A DNA stretch of 47,009 nt from Nemertoderma westbladi (Eukaryota; Xenacoelomorpha; Nemertodermatida; Nemertodermatidae): contig JAUCBJ010001809.1 in the NCBI GenBank assembly GCA_032718475.1, forward strand, positions 1 through 47,009, in the 5' to 3' direction. The notes beneath the pieces are model-generated. The model did no database searches. It saw only the letters and a list, made by a program, of their open reading frames with translations, and had not been told where the DNA came from. A program made the position numbers and the translations under genes. The stretch's first letter is position 1; each line of letters opens with the position of its first letter. Shown one piece after another: positions 9,979 through 19,969 of this stretch.

Positions 9979-11165
9979 AACGAAATCACAATGCTTTTGT
10001 CAGACTGACTCTGACTGTCTGACAGTTGTTGGCAATACCAAAATAAAGTCAGTGTACCGGTACCGCCACCGCCAGTACCGGTTGTAAGGCAGGCGGCAGT
10101 GTCAGAGTGTATAGCTGTATAGGCCTAGCCAGTAGTCAGATAGTCCTGTAGTAGTAGTAGTAAATCCAGAAATCAGTAAATTGTTTCTTGAACAGTTTCA
10201 GAGTTTGCAGTAGGCCTACAAAGTAAAATTCCGACATTGCTACCGATCCGGTACAGCAGCATGCTGGGCTGATATGCGGTCTATCAGTATACTGGTATGC
10301 TGCAACTGCAGTATAGCAGTACTGGCTGACTGGTATATGGGATGGCTGTATGATGATGGGATTTCAGGATTTAATGTATAGAATGTAGGCTAGGGTGGTC
10401 CAACATTTTTCGAATTTCAACTCAGTTCGCGCATCAGATCATGTCATCAAACAGTCAAATGGGCCAAAACTTCGATAGATAACAAAATTTTGATTTGGAA
10501 TGACCAATGACAGGAAAAATTCCCACAGACACGCACATGGCCAGTTTCCACCCTTTGGCACAAGTGAGTCACAATCTCCATTTTTGGGATGATCAACTTC
10601 TAGTATTCCTACTGCATTTATATTATGCTTATTAGAACCGCAATGACAGAGCGAATAGTTCGAATATATAGAGCGAATAGTCCTTGAGATATTGCAGAAA
10701 ATGTGAAGCCGGCACAAGTCAACATTAGCGCCTTGATGCGATGCAGCCGATTTTCACTGGCTGTGACTGGCCATCATTTTTACACTTGCGCCAATATTTA
10801 CCTCTAAAATGATGTCCGCCTCCGCCTTAACTATAATGTACAAGACTCATTCATAATCACAGAGTTAAGTAATGTTTAACTTTCGATTGGAATTTAAGAG
10901 GTAAATATATCTGAGTTTATATCTGAATTTTAACTCATTTTAACTCTGGTTTTAACCCCTGATCTTTTAGGTCATTATTAGTAAATTTTTATTATTGCCT
11001 TCACGTTTGCCAGTAATGGCGTAATAATAATCTAATAATTATATTAGTACTCTTCCCCAAACAAAACCCTTTTAGAAAATGTTAAAGTAACAAACTCAAC
11101 TAACAATATTGAATGGGTAATAACTTTCTTTTTACCGGGTTATTTAGTGGTGTAAACTTAAAACG
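9979..11165. other. Upstream region of DNM1L, no gene seen
   Basis: Contains the presumed DNM1L promoter and 5' UTR just right of 9978. The stretch to about 10330 is rich in ACCGGTAC and AGGCCTA words that recur across the window. No ORF resembling a protein family, RNA gene or element end was recognised between 10330 and 11165. Confidence 0.5.
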
Positions 11166-11169
11166 AACA

Positions 11170-11422
11170 CAGGTTTATGGACAGGTCTACGGACAGACTT
11201 ACGGACAGGTTTGCGGACAAGTTTGCGGACAGATTTACGGACAGGTTTGCTGACAGGTTTACGGACAGGTTTGCGGACAAGTTTGCGGACAGTTTTGCGG
11301 ATAGATTTACGGACAGGTTTGCTGACAGGTTTACGGACAGGTTTGCGGACAAGTTTGCGGACAGGTTTGCGGACAGGTTTGCGGACAGGTTTGCGGACGG
11401 GTTTGCTGACAGGTTAACGGAG
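11170..11422. repeat. 12-bp minisatellite, about 21 copies
   Basis: Tandem units of GGACAGGTTTGC with recurring variants (AAGTTTGC, AGATTTAC, CTGACAGG). Units alternate in an approximate 36- to 48-bp higher-order pattern. Because 12 is a multiple of three, several frames on both strands are open ([24 protein letters not shown]); I treat these as non-coding. Confidence 0.95.
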
Positions 11423-11979
11423 TGGTTTACTTTTTAGGCACTTTTTCCATAGGGAAAAATGTAACCCTTAGGATTGCATTTATTTTAATTTTTCCGTCGA
11501 AAAAGTAAAATAAGAATATGTGAAAACAATTTTGGTGGAAAATATATTACATTTTATTACATGTGTTGAAATATAATCGAAATATAAAAGGTTTGCAAGA
11601 AATTTGTGTAAAATCGATTCACAAACTCAAAAGTTATTGCAACTTTAGTGTCTACATGGCGTACACCAAAACGGAACTGAATATTCTATATTGGTTTGTG
11701 TAGTTAAGCTGCTCTCTAGTTACGTAATAAATATTCGAGAACACTAAATTATTTAACATTGATTAAGGCAGCATCAGGAGTTGAAGAGTTCAATAATATG
11801 AATCACAGAAACTATGAAAGCAATATACTGTGGTAAAATACTATAGTTCAATTTATTTTGTAACACTATATCGTTTTATCTTATATTATATTAAAGAGTT
11901 AAGCAACGAAAAAGTACCACGAATTACAGTCCAGCTCACCAACAGAGTGCCATCGGATCCGATCTGAACCGATCGGATC

Positions 11980-12105
11980 CAACAGCTTCAAACACTTTCA
12001 GACAAACTCCAACAGTCCAACAACTTCAAACAGATTCAGACAGTTTCAAACAGATTCAGACAGTTTCAAACAGAATCAGACAACTTCCAACAACCTGTCA
12101 ATCAC
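11980..12105. repeat. Subterminal array of CAAACAG/TCAGACA words, left end
   Basis: Around ten imperfect copies of a roughly 10-base word alternating TTCAAACAG and TTCAGACA. It mirrors the array at 14040-14230 in word content but is in the same strand orientation, not inverted. Confidence 0.8.
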
Positions 12106-12889
12106 TCCACCCACACTCAACCGCAACCCCAACTCAACTCCCATCTTCTTGCGCGCAGATAGAATGAAAGCGTTTGAAACTACTAAAGGAACTCCATTCA
12201 TAAAGCCATAATAACGACAGAGTGGACTGGCCACTGGCGGCGCCCTTGAACATTCACACTAACTTAAGCCGACCTGAAGGAACAGCCCATTAGTGAGGTC
12301 GGTATTTCTCTTTATTCCTGCCGCTATCTTTGAATAACACAATAGCAGAAAGCTAACCAGTGGTCTACCCCCAATACAAGAAAGACAAGTTGGCTACCAT
12401 TGAAATGAATGGGGAATGGAATTTTGTGTTCACATACTAATGTTGCTTTGGGTTGGTCTAGAGCCATACAATAGAGCTTTACGGAAATACACTTCCAAAG
12501 AGCCAAGCAGTGGCGGTATAGGTCCAAAATGCCCATGTAGAATTTCTTCGAATAAGGCTCAATTTCTTTAAGTTACATTAATTAAAATACTGATAAATAT
12601 ATTTTGCTTTTCGCAGGAGAGACAGTATCCCCCTCTACAGTTAATATAGTGTACGTACAGGTGTTAGTTATATCGTTGCGTTTATTTATATTTATACAGG
12701 TTTGGATATGATCTTTACTAGTTTGATTTTTGTTTTGTCAATTAATTAATTGTGCGGTTAATTTGTCAATCACAGCCTTAATTGGCTACATTGCTAATTG
12801 TATGAATGAATATAATTAGTTATTAAGACATTATTTTAATTAGTATCTGGTGTGATTAGGTCAACCTTTTACATAACAATAGGAATTCA

Positions 12890-13010
12890 ATGGCGGATAT
12901 ACTACTACTAAGTCGAGCGAACTCGGACAGTGGAAATGAGATCCTTCCAGGCTTCCCGATTCTCCATAGTTGTCGCAATTTCGTTTCTCCCAAGTTCAGA
13001 GATGGCGGAT
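12890..13010 (-). pseudogene. Short LINE C-terminal fragment
   Basis: The minus-strand frame reads AISELGRNEIATTMENREAW then KDLISTVRVRS, which resembles the last residues of RTE-like pol proteins (a conserved R-W/R-AW segment near the C-terminus). About 120 bases, no flanking RT. Call based on remembered resemblance only. Confidence 0.4.
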
Positions 13011-14039
13011 ATACATTACATCATAATATGGCATGGCAGTGACGTGAAAACAAGGGCCTTTACATTCCCAATTCTCTATCTAACGTAGGGCCCCGTCCCT
13101 ACGTCCACCCTCCCTTGTGAAGGGCTAGGGGGGACTTTCGACCCATCATTACTAAAGGGTAGTGATAACATTCAAAATAAGTTTTCCCATGTATACGTAA
13201 TTTTATTCTTAAATAGGTACTTGTTTGTTCCTAAATTCTGCCTAAATGCTGCCTTACTCAATGTTAAATAATTTATTGTTCTCGAATATTTATTTCGTAA
13301 CTAGAGAACCGCTTAACTACAAACCAATATTGGATATGGAGTTCCGTTTCGAAGTTCGCCTTGCAGAGACTAAAGTTGCAATAACTTTTGAGTGTGTGAA
13401 TGTAATTTACTCAAATAAATAGGGTAGGTGCGCGAAAAAATAGTTGGGCTAGAAGTATTACGTGCAAACCTGTTCTATTTCGATGCTCTTTCAATACAAC
13501 TAATAAAATTAACCAAAAATATTTTTTTCACTCAATGTAATTATATTTACTGTTTGCTTAATCTGTTTGTGTTTATATCTGTTTATGTGCAGTATTTAGT
13601 GCCCTATGTCAAAGAAACTAATATATTTATAGCATTATTTACATTTCTAATTAAATTAATCCTTGGTGTTTTTCTGCAATAATTTATCAAAATATCCTCT
13701 TTTTTTTACAAAAACCATATCGATTTTCATATTTATAACTTCTAACCTACTCCAACAGATATAAGGAATTAAAAACGTGTTGGTGTTATTATATTCATTT
13801 ATCGGAATTTATATTATAGGAATTTATTATTCGTTTATGCATTCTAGTTAATTAATTGATATAATTAACGACATAATTATGTAAATAAAAATTGTTAAAT
13901 GAAACAAATCTTTGTTTCGGTTTATAATTGACAATAGCACACCCTCACAATCACTTCAAATTGAGAGTTAAAGTGATTGACATTTTGTTAATGAACTACG
14001 CTTTTGTAAGGCATTGGCAAATTCCAACAAATTCCGATG

Positions 14040-14232
14040 GCGTCAAACATCTTCAGACAACTTCAAACAGTTTCAGACAATTTCAAACAGCTTCAGACAA
14101 CTTCAAACAACTTCAGATAGCTTCCAACAACATCCAACAGAAATTTCAAACACTTTCAGACGGATTTCAGACAGATTCAGATGGGCTCCAACAGACTAAA
14201 CTTGTTGGAAATATTTTCTCCAACAGAATCAA
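14040..14232. repeat. Subterminal array of CAAACAG/TCAGACA words, right end
   Basis: About sixteen imperfect 10- to 11-base words such as CTTCAGACAA and TTTCAAACAG. The Gln/Phe/Ser-rich ORFs over it are artefacts of the periodicity. Confidence 0.8.
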
Positions 14233-14649
14233 ACAGTACTAAATCTCCGTAGGTTAGCATTGTGCTTGTTTGAAGCTGTCGGAGTGTGTTGGATCCGATC
14301 GGATCCGATGGCACTCTGTTGGTGAGCTGGACTGTACATGGGAAAAAAACGAGATATTTTTTTCTAATTTTCTTTCGACTCTCTATTATAATCATATCAA
14401 TAAAGTCCAGCTACCTGTAGGAACACAATATGCACAAATTTTTCCGAAAATATCCGTAAATTGTTAAAATCATTGAAACCAGGCCGGAACACAGTGTGAT
14501 TGTTGGTTGTGATTGTCAATGTAGCCTATTTATATATTTTTTTTTTTTATTATTTATTACACCAAAATATGGTAATTGCTGTTATAAGCCACGTGTTAAA
14601 ATTATTAAGATCATATTTAATAATAAAAATATACCAATAAATATAAATT

Positions 14650-15520
14650 AAAAGTTATGTGCAACGCCTCATGTGCAAGTGTGAAGGTGGTGGTTCGCCA
14701 GCTGGTTGAGGGATTTCGAGTTGCGGTGGCACATAAGTATATGATATAATGGTGCCGGCTGTCCGCACAGCTCACAAACGCATTCGCTACTCGGGTAGTG
14801 GAATGTTCTAGAACTACAAACTAGGTGGTGATACCCATGGATTGAGAGTCTAGTGATGACATGGCGGTTCCGTTGGTTTGATCTTGTCCACCTCCTATCC
14901 GAGAAAGCCAATGCCGTCCAGAAATCCGAGTTAATTTCTTGCTGTTTATTATGGATACACAACATGTACTTTTGATATTCCGTCGTGTGCGTAAGATTCA
15001 ACCTTTTGGCGATTTCGACTACGAAGTGGTCTTCCACGCATAATGCTAATACCAGTCTGTTTTGTGAATTTTTGTGCACCCCAATAGTTTTCTTTAGATA
15101 TGTGGATTTGATTTTGTCCAGTGAGTGGAGGTTAGTTGCCGAGAGAAAGGGCCAGATTTCGCGCAGTCCATATGTAACAACCGGGTGAACTTTAAGTCAA
15201 AATAATGCAATGAAGTTTCCAGTGAGAGCAGTTGAGAGTTCTTGATGGAGTGAGCCGCCTTTAGCGCCTTACATGTTACTTCGGTGATATGCTTTGTAAA
15301 CGATAGGGTTGTCTGGAAGGTGACCCCTAAATATTTGTATGAGTTAGAGATGGTTACTTGTTTACCATTGTAGGTGAACTTATCCGCCGTGCTATTGCTC
15401 TGTTCTGTTAAATTCCTACAGTAGTTGCTGTATACGTACAGAATCAAAGAAAAGCGAACCCGTGAACAAATATGGAACAAATTCGCGATAAATTTTCCAA
15501 GAGCCAACGATAGCACTGCA
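14650..15520 (-). pseudogene. Non-LTR retrotransposon RT C-terminal remnant (family C)
   Basis: The minus-strand frame from 15516 gives a thumb-like segment SNSYKYLGVTFQTTLSFTKH followed by ITEVTCKALKAAHSIKN. Around 15190 a frameshift moves the continuation (TYGLREIWPFL, LDKIKSTYLKKTIG) into another frame, which carries on at 15079-14669 with a C-terminal CELCGQPAPLYHILMCH zinc-finger-like motif. The catalytic part is missing, so it is a 5'-truncated dead copy. Confidence 0.8.
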
Positions 15521-15974
15521 CTTCAAATGCAATGATACTTTATAATTATTGCGCTATTGAAATGGAATTAATTACAACTTTTGAATGCAATTTAAACTTC
15601 TTTTTTTTAGTTTTCCGTAAACTTACAATGGAATAGTGTTCTTTTCTAGTAAACTAGTTATCATTATACTATTAGTATTAGTACATTAGTACTGCATTCG
15701 TAATAAAGTAGTTCTGGCCCACCAGTTTTATGGTTTAATAGACAAAATTCCGCGAACAAATAAGATTAATTAACAATAGCTAGAAAAATTAATAATAATA
15801 ATAATTTATTGCAAGGCTAAGACCCATAATATATATAATTATACAACAGCGATAGCACAAAGAGATTATCAAACAGTTATAGAAAATATCGATGCAGATT
15901 TAATAGATGAATTCCGGTATAAAATGTCAGTAGAAGTTGATTTAATTACTACCGGTCGGTGGTCTAATAAAGTT
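15521..15974. other. Spacer and presumed RUFY 3' UTR
   Basis: AT-rich, no coding similarity seen. The part from 15800 to 15974 is probably the 3' UTR of the RUFY-like gene on the minus strand. Confidence 0.5.
15805..15810 (-). promoter_or_regulatory. Candidate polyadenylation signal of RUFY-like gene
   Basis: AATAAA on the minus strand, about 165 bases downstream of the stop codon. AT-rich surroundings make a chance match possible. Confidence 0.45.
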
Positions 15975-17861
15975 TTAAGGTTTGGCCGAACATTTCTGCA
16001 GCAGTTGGGCGTGGCAGGAATCACAGACTCGCGAGGCTTTCCCAACGCCTCCTGGCGAGTCCAACATGAACTTATTATCGGAACAACTGTCGCAGAATAT
16101 TTCCCCGCAGTTGCGGCAGTGGTGTTTTCTACGGGACACGGTGAACCGTTTACAGCAACCCGCGCACATATCGCGCTGTTTATCGTCGGCCCAGCCGCCC
16201 GTCTCCACTGAATTCTTACGCTCGGTAAACTCGTCGAACTCTAGCTGGGCCTCCTGCAACCTCCTCCCCATTTCGGAGAGCGCTTCCTCCTGCCCACGAA
16301 CCAACTCCTTGAGTTTCCCGTTCTCCAGCACCAACGACTGGTTCCGTTTATCGTTCTGCGCGAGTCGGGAACTCAACTCCTTGTAACCGAGCCGCTCCAA
16401 CTCGAGACTCTCGGCGAACCCGCGGTTCTCCGCTCGCAACGCGGCGACCTCGGCCTCCAGCTGGGCCACCGTCGCGTCCCGGACTCCCACCAGCAACCCC
16501 AGCTGTTTTGCCGACTCCGCCACCGCCTCAGCCGTACTCGCCGACCCCTCCCGCACCGAACGCAACTCCTCGCTCAGCTGTTTAACCGCGGCGGTCTGCT
16601 TCCGGACTCGGTCCTCCAGCTGCACCACCAACTCCGACTTGTGCTGCAACTGATTCTCCGACGACTCCAGTTTGTTGTAGAGGCCGATGTTGATCGCTTT
16701 GACGTCGTTTAGCTGCTTCCGCAACGTGGCCAACGCGTCCTGCTTCTCGTGCACGTCGGTCTCCAACAACCGCATCGCGGTCTCCATCTCGCGTCGCATC
16801 CCGCGTTCCACGCCCACCTCCCGGACCGCGTTCCCCCGCGCCGAACGTTCCGCCTCCAGCTGGGCCCGACAGTCCCGGTACAGGCCGTCCAACCCCGACC
16901 GTGACGTCACCAACGATTCCTTCTCGATCTCCAGATCGTCTCGGGTCTCCTGTAGAACCCGCCCTAGCCGATTCTCCGATTCGAATTTATTCTCTACTAG
17001 TTTATCTTTCTCCGTCTGCAATCCGATTATTAAATTATCTTTCTCTAATAAATTTTGTTTTATTTTTTTACTTTCAGTTTCTAACTGCGCGATAATATCC
17101 CGCTGTTTATCGAGTTTCCCTTGGAGGGCGGCGGATTGGCTCTGCAGATGGTCACATCGCTCCTCCAGGAAGTTCTTCTGGTCTAACAACCCGGACAGTT
17201 CGGCGTTGGTGTCTGAGTTGCCACGGAGCTCCGGACTGCCGCCGCGTCCGGACGCCATGGCGACGGGCCCGGAATCCGCGAGGAAGTTGACCAGATCGAC
17301 GGCGAGAATCGCCGCGTCCAACGCGTCCTGGGGGCCGCACATATTGTAGTCGATAACGTTGAGACTGACAAGCAGACCGGCGAACACGAGTCCGCATTCG
17401 TCGTCCAACACCAAGGCCCACGGCTCATAGAGGTCGAGGAGGAGAGCGGAAGAGTCGAGGAGCGAACCGAGGAGCGTTGCGAGTCTCTTCTGCATCAACG
17501 CGATCCGCAACCACGCTCGCGCCCTCCCCAACCCGGTTTTAACCCCCGGTAAGTTCCTCACGCTGTGGGTTATAGTTTCCGCTGATGGTTCTACGCGCTC
17601 AACCAGCTCTAGCGCCGGCCAGAATGCTACGGGGACGCCGATCCAGTTGCGATGCGATTTGAGTCCGTGGCTGAGGCACTTCTCGAGGACTGCGAAAACG
17701 TTCTGTAACGGAGGGTATTCGTCGTTGTCCAGGACACGGTTGTACCGGTAGGATTCATCGATTAGATGACGGATTGTTAGTTTACAGAGTTTCAGTAAAT
17801 TGTTCCGTTCGATGCGGTGGACTTGGTTGGCTTGAGTGTGGAACTCAACTTGAGTGTTCAT
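15975..17861 (-). CDS. RUFY1/2: RUFY1/2-like RUN and FYVE domain protein, intronless
   Basis: 628 residues, close to RUFY1/RUFY2 length, in one uninterrupted frame. Residues about 15-190 form a RUN domain (LLKLCKLTIRHLIDESYRY, LEKCLSHGLK, AWLRIALMQKRL), which in this family binds small GTPases and motor adaptors. Residues about 225-545 are heptad-rich coiled coil. Residues 557-628 are a FYVE finger with WADD, RRKHHCRNCG and RVCDSC and eight cysteines at 566, 569, 582, 585, 590, 593, 613 and 616, so all PI3P-binding and zinc-binding elements are present. The protein would tether or position early endosomes. The start is the first ATG of the frame; RUFY proteins also begin shortly before RUN. 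Most codons are GC-rich at third positions, but residues about 255-300 switch abruptly to AT-rich codons. Vertebrate orthologues are multi-exon; here no intron is seen. Confidence 0.93.
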   Translation of the reverse strand: MNTQVEFHTQANQVHRIERNNLLKLCKLTIRHLIDESYRYNRVLDNDEYPPLQNVFAVLEKCLSHGLKSHRNWIGVPVAFWPALELVERVEPSAETITHSVRNLPGVKTGLGRARAWLRIALMQKRLATLLGSLLDSSALLLDLYEPWALVLDDECGLVFAGLLVSLNVIDYNMCGPQDALDAAILAVDLVNFLADSGPVAMASGRGGSPELRGNSDTNAELSGLLDQKNFLEERCDHLQSQSAALQGKLDKQRDIIAQLETESKKIKQNLLEKDNLIIGLQTEKDKLVENKFESENRLGRVLQETRDDLEIEKESLVTSRSGLDGLYRDCRAQLEAERSARGNAVREVGVERGMRREMETAMRLLETDVHEKQDALATLRKQLNDVKAINIGLYNKLESSENQLQHKSELVVQLEDRVRKQTAAVKQLSEELRSVREGSASTAEAVAESAKQLGLLVGVRDATVAQLEAEVAALRAENRGFAESLELERLGYKELSSRLAQNDKRNQSLVLENGKLKELVRGQEEALSEMGRRLQEAQLEFDEFTERKNSVETGGWADDKQRDMCAGCCKRFTVSRRKHHCRNCGEIFCDSCSDNKFMLDSPGGVGKASRVCDSCHAQLLQKCSAKP

Positions 17862-18640
17862 TATAGTTATACCGGAACCGAACCAGTAAACAGGAAAGTC
17901 GGCCTGACTTCAGAACTTCAGACTTGGCGACTTGGGATATCAGAATGAGAGAATAACCCTGCCAGCGCAGCGTCAGCCTGAATAGGCCTACAAGCTCGCC
18001 AGTATATCAGTAAACAGTACCGGTAGGTATTGCAGTATTGTGTATTGACGTATTGTCAACTGGGATGTTATTTGCCTTTCTTTACAGCGCGAAGCTACCG
18101 GTATGCTAATGCTTTATTAAATTCACACCACTTAAGTTTGATATATTTTTGCTTGAATTTATATATCCGTAAGAAAATCCATTTGTAAATTTAACATGAA
18201 TCCTATTAGCATTGATTTTAATTAATTAATTAAACAACCACAAATAGTGGCATCGTTAATACAATGGCAAAGTTGATATCGCTGTTATTTTGTACCGGTA
18301 TATTAAATGAAATAGAACACATAATACACATTTTTACACATTAATAACACAATCATTGTGTACATATTAATTACAGAATATTGCAATATTACAATGTAAA
18401 TATCTGTTTTCAATATTTCAGGTGGGTTGTTCCTTACAACCGTTATCTTCTTCAGAAGTTCAGCTGTCACATTTATGTTGAGTATGTTGGGTCCTTCCAT
18501 ACTATTAAGTACATTATTAAGTACATAATCATAATACTGATAATTTGGTCTTAAAATCAGCCAGTGATTGTGCTGTCAGTTATAAATGATTCTGGTTCCT
18601 CATAACTATTATGATTGTACACTTACTGTCAGTCCCCCAA
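17862..18640. other. Spacer between RUFY-like gene and LINE, no gene seen
   Basis: Holds the presumed RUFY promoter near 17862-18000 (with ACCGGTA and AGGCCTA words) and probably the 5' UTR of the LINE toward the right. The exact 5' end of the LINE could not be placed. Confidence 0.5.
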
Positions 18641-18772
18641 CCGCATTTTGGAATTTATTTATATTATATTATATATTGAAGAAGATTAAGGATATTCATT
18701 TGATCTGTTGATACTGCGGATTATACTGTATTGAATAAGTCTAAAGATATTCAATCCGGGTTACAATACAAG

Positions 18773-19969
18773 ATGTCGACTGCCAGTGCCACAATTGATA
18801 GGCAGACCAGCTCTCCAAGCAACAGAAGAGTATCCCTAATCGGTTCGTCAAAATCTACAGCAACGCGAACTTCGGCTGGGAACACCACCAATAAAACCAA
18901 ACAAAATAACACAATGTCCCAACGGACATCTACTGATGGTTACTGTGCATCTGCGAACACAATTTCCACAGTATCGCAGAGGAAAAAAGCAAAACCGAGA
19001 GAATGGATCACCACAAAGATTGAATGCTCCATCTGCCAAATTACCTGGACTGAAATTGAAACGCAGGTGGCTGTTGAGCTTGACATATCCTCACAAAACT
19101 TTATTTGCGGTGTGTGTTCTGCTCAAAAGATTGAAAAGTTGGAAGCTGATCAAGCTACCCTACTGATAGACAACAGCAACCTATCGAAACAACTAGCCCA
19201 TCTGAGAAACTTAACGAATGATGTTCGCAACGATACATCACACCTTACTTCAACAATAAATGAACTCGATGCAACCTTAACAAATAAGATTGATTCATTC
19301 CAAGTTGCGACAACAAATAAACTGGCCGAACTACAATACAGGTTTGAAAATACTGACGCTTTCAAGGTCGACTCAACTCGTCGTATGGATGATCTTTCAG
19401 CAATTGTACATGAATTAAAGCCATCTGACTGTACCCCAACATGGGCAGACATGGTAAAGAAAAACTGTGAAGAATTAAAGACGATCAACGACAAAATTTC
19501 CAACCCTACAAACATCACCAGAGAATTCAATGCAGCTGGAGTTGAAAAAATTATCAAGCAAAATGCAATGAGGAAGTTCAATGTCATTATCAATAAAATG
19601 CCTGGTGACCTATCAGGGAGCAACATGGAAGATCAACATCATTGTGACAGTGCTTTTCTCGAGAAAGCTCTAGGCGAGAAGCTACACTTCCGAACAATTA
19701 CACGTCTTGGTAAGAAAAGGGATGATGGACGGTCTCGACCTGTATTACTATCATTTAACACCGAGGCTGATGCATCTAACTTAATTGCAAAACGGTACTT
19801 TACTGTCAATCAAGAGCGTATATATTTCAATAGAGACTTATCCGAGTTCGAGCGACAACTTGCATATAAACAACGAGTCAAGCGTCGTGAACAATTCTCA
19901 AGACGGCAACACCTCCAAACAACAGCTGCAAATGGAAGTCCACAAAACCCATTTGATATTTTAGATTGA
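18773..19969 (+). CDS. LINE ORF1 protein (RNA-binding, coiled coil)
   Basis: 398 residues from ATG 18773. N-terminal 70 residues are Ser/Thr/Asn-rich. About residues 83-115 carry CSICQITW and FICGVC, a half PHD- or zinc-knuckle-like CxxC pair. About residues 120-220 are predicted coiled coil by heptad reading. From about residue 275, MRKFNVIINKMPGD to NQERIYFNRDL resembles the RRM-like and C-terminal domains of CR1/L2 ORF1 proteins that package the element RNA. The C-terminus is basic. The stop codon UGA at 19967-19969 is followed by CUA and by ORF2 in the same frame. Confidence 0.85.
   Translation: MSTASATIDRQTSSPSNRRVSLIGSSKSTATRTSAGNTTNKTKQNNTMSQRTSTDGYCASANTISTVSQRKKAKPREWITTKIECSICQITWTEIETQVAVELDISSQNFICGVCSAQKIEKLEADQATLLIDNSNLSKQLAHLRNLTNDVRNDTSHLTSTINELDATLTNKIDSFQVATTNKLAELQYRFENTDAFKVDSTRRMDDLSAIVHELKPSDCTPTWADMVKKNCEELKTINDKISNPTNITREFNAAGVEKIIKQNAMRKFNVIINKMPGDLSGSNMEDQHHCDSAFLEKALGEKLHFRTITRLGKKRDDGRSRPVLLSFNTEADASNLIAKRYFTVNQERIYFNRDLSEFERQLAYKQRVKRREQFSRRQHLQTTAANGSPQNPFDILD

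Larger units (their letters stand above)
11629..13395. repeat. Inverted repeat pair, arms about 147 bp
   Basis: 11629-11775 and 13247-13395 are inverted copies of one sequence, diverged by roughly 10-20 percent by eye. Shared words include CTCAAAAGTTATTGCAACTT and AAATATTCGAGAACA. The right arm lies inside the TA-flanked element starting at 11927 while the left arm lies outside it. Identity of the repeat unknown. Confidence 0.75.
11927..14334. mobile_element. 2.4-kb non-autonomous DNA transposon-like element, TA target site
   Basis: Terminal inverted repeats begin CAGTCCAGCTCACCAACAGA at 11927 and end with the complement at 14334, with TA directly outside both ends (11925-11926 and 14335-14336). 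The match continues through GTGCCATCGGATCCGATC. Next to each TIR lie arrays of 10- to 11-base words of the type TTCAGACAA and TTTCAAACAG (11980-12100 and 14040-14230). TA duplication and a CAGT terminus fit the Tc1/mariner superfamily; no transposase frame is present, so it would depend on a partner in trans. The interior contains a short LINE 3' piece at 12890-13010. Confidence 0.8.

Noticed and set aside
11170-11422. Repeat proteins ([16 protein letters not shown]) on both strands
   Set aside because: Open frames in several phases follow from the 12-bp period; no start context or neighbouring exon supports coding.
13428-13682. 84-codon hydrophobic ORF
   Set aside because: AT-rich translation inside the TA-flanked element; composition explains the Phe/Leu/Ile richness and no family is recognised.
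16687-17349. 220-codon plus-strand ORF opposite RUFY
   Set aside because: Shadow of the GC-rich RUFY frame; Ser/Arg-rich with no similarity, while the minus strand has clear domains.
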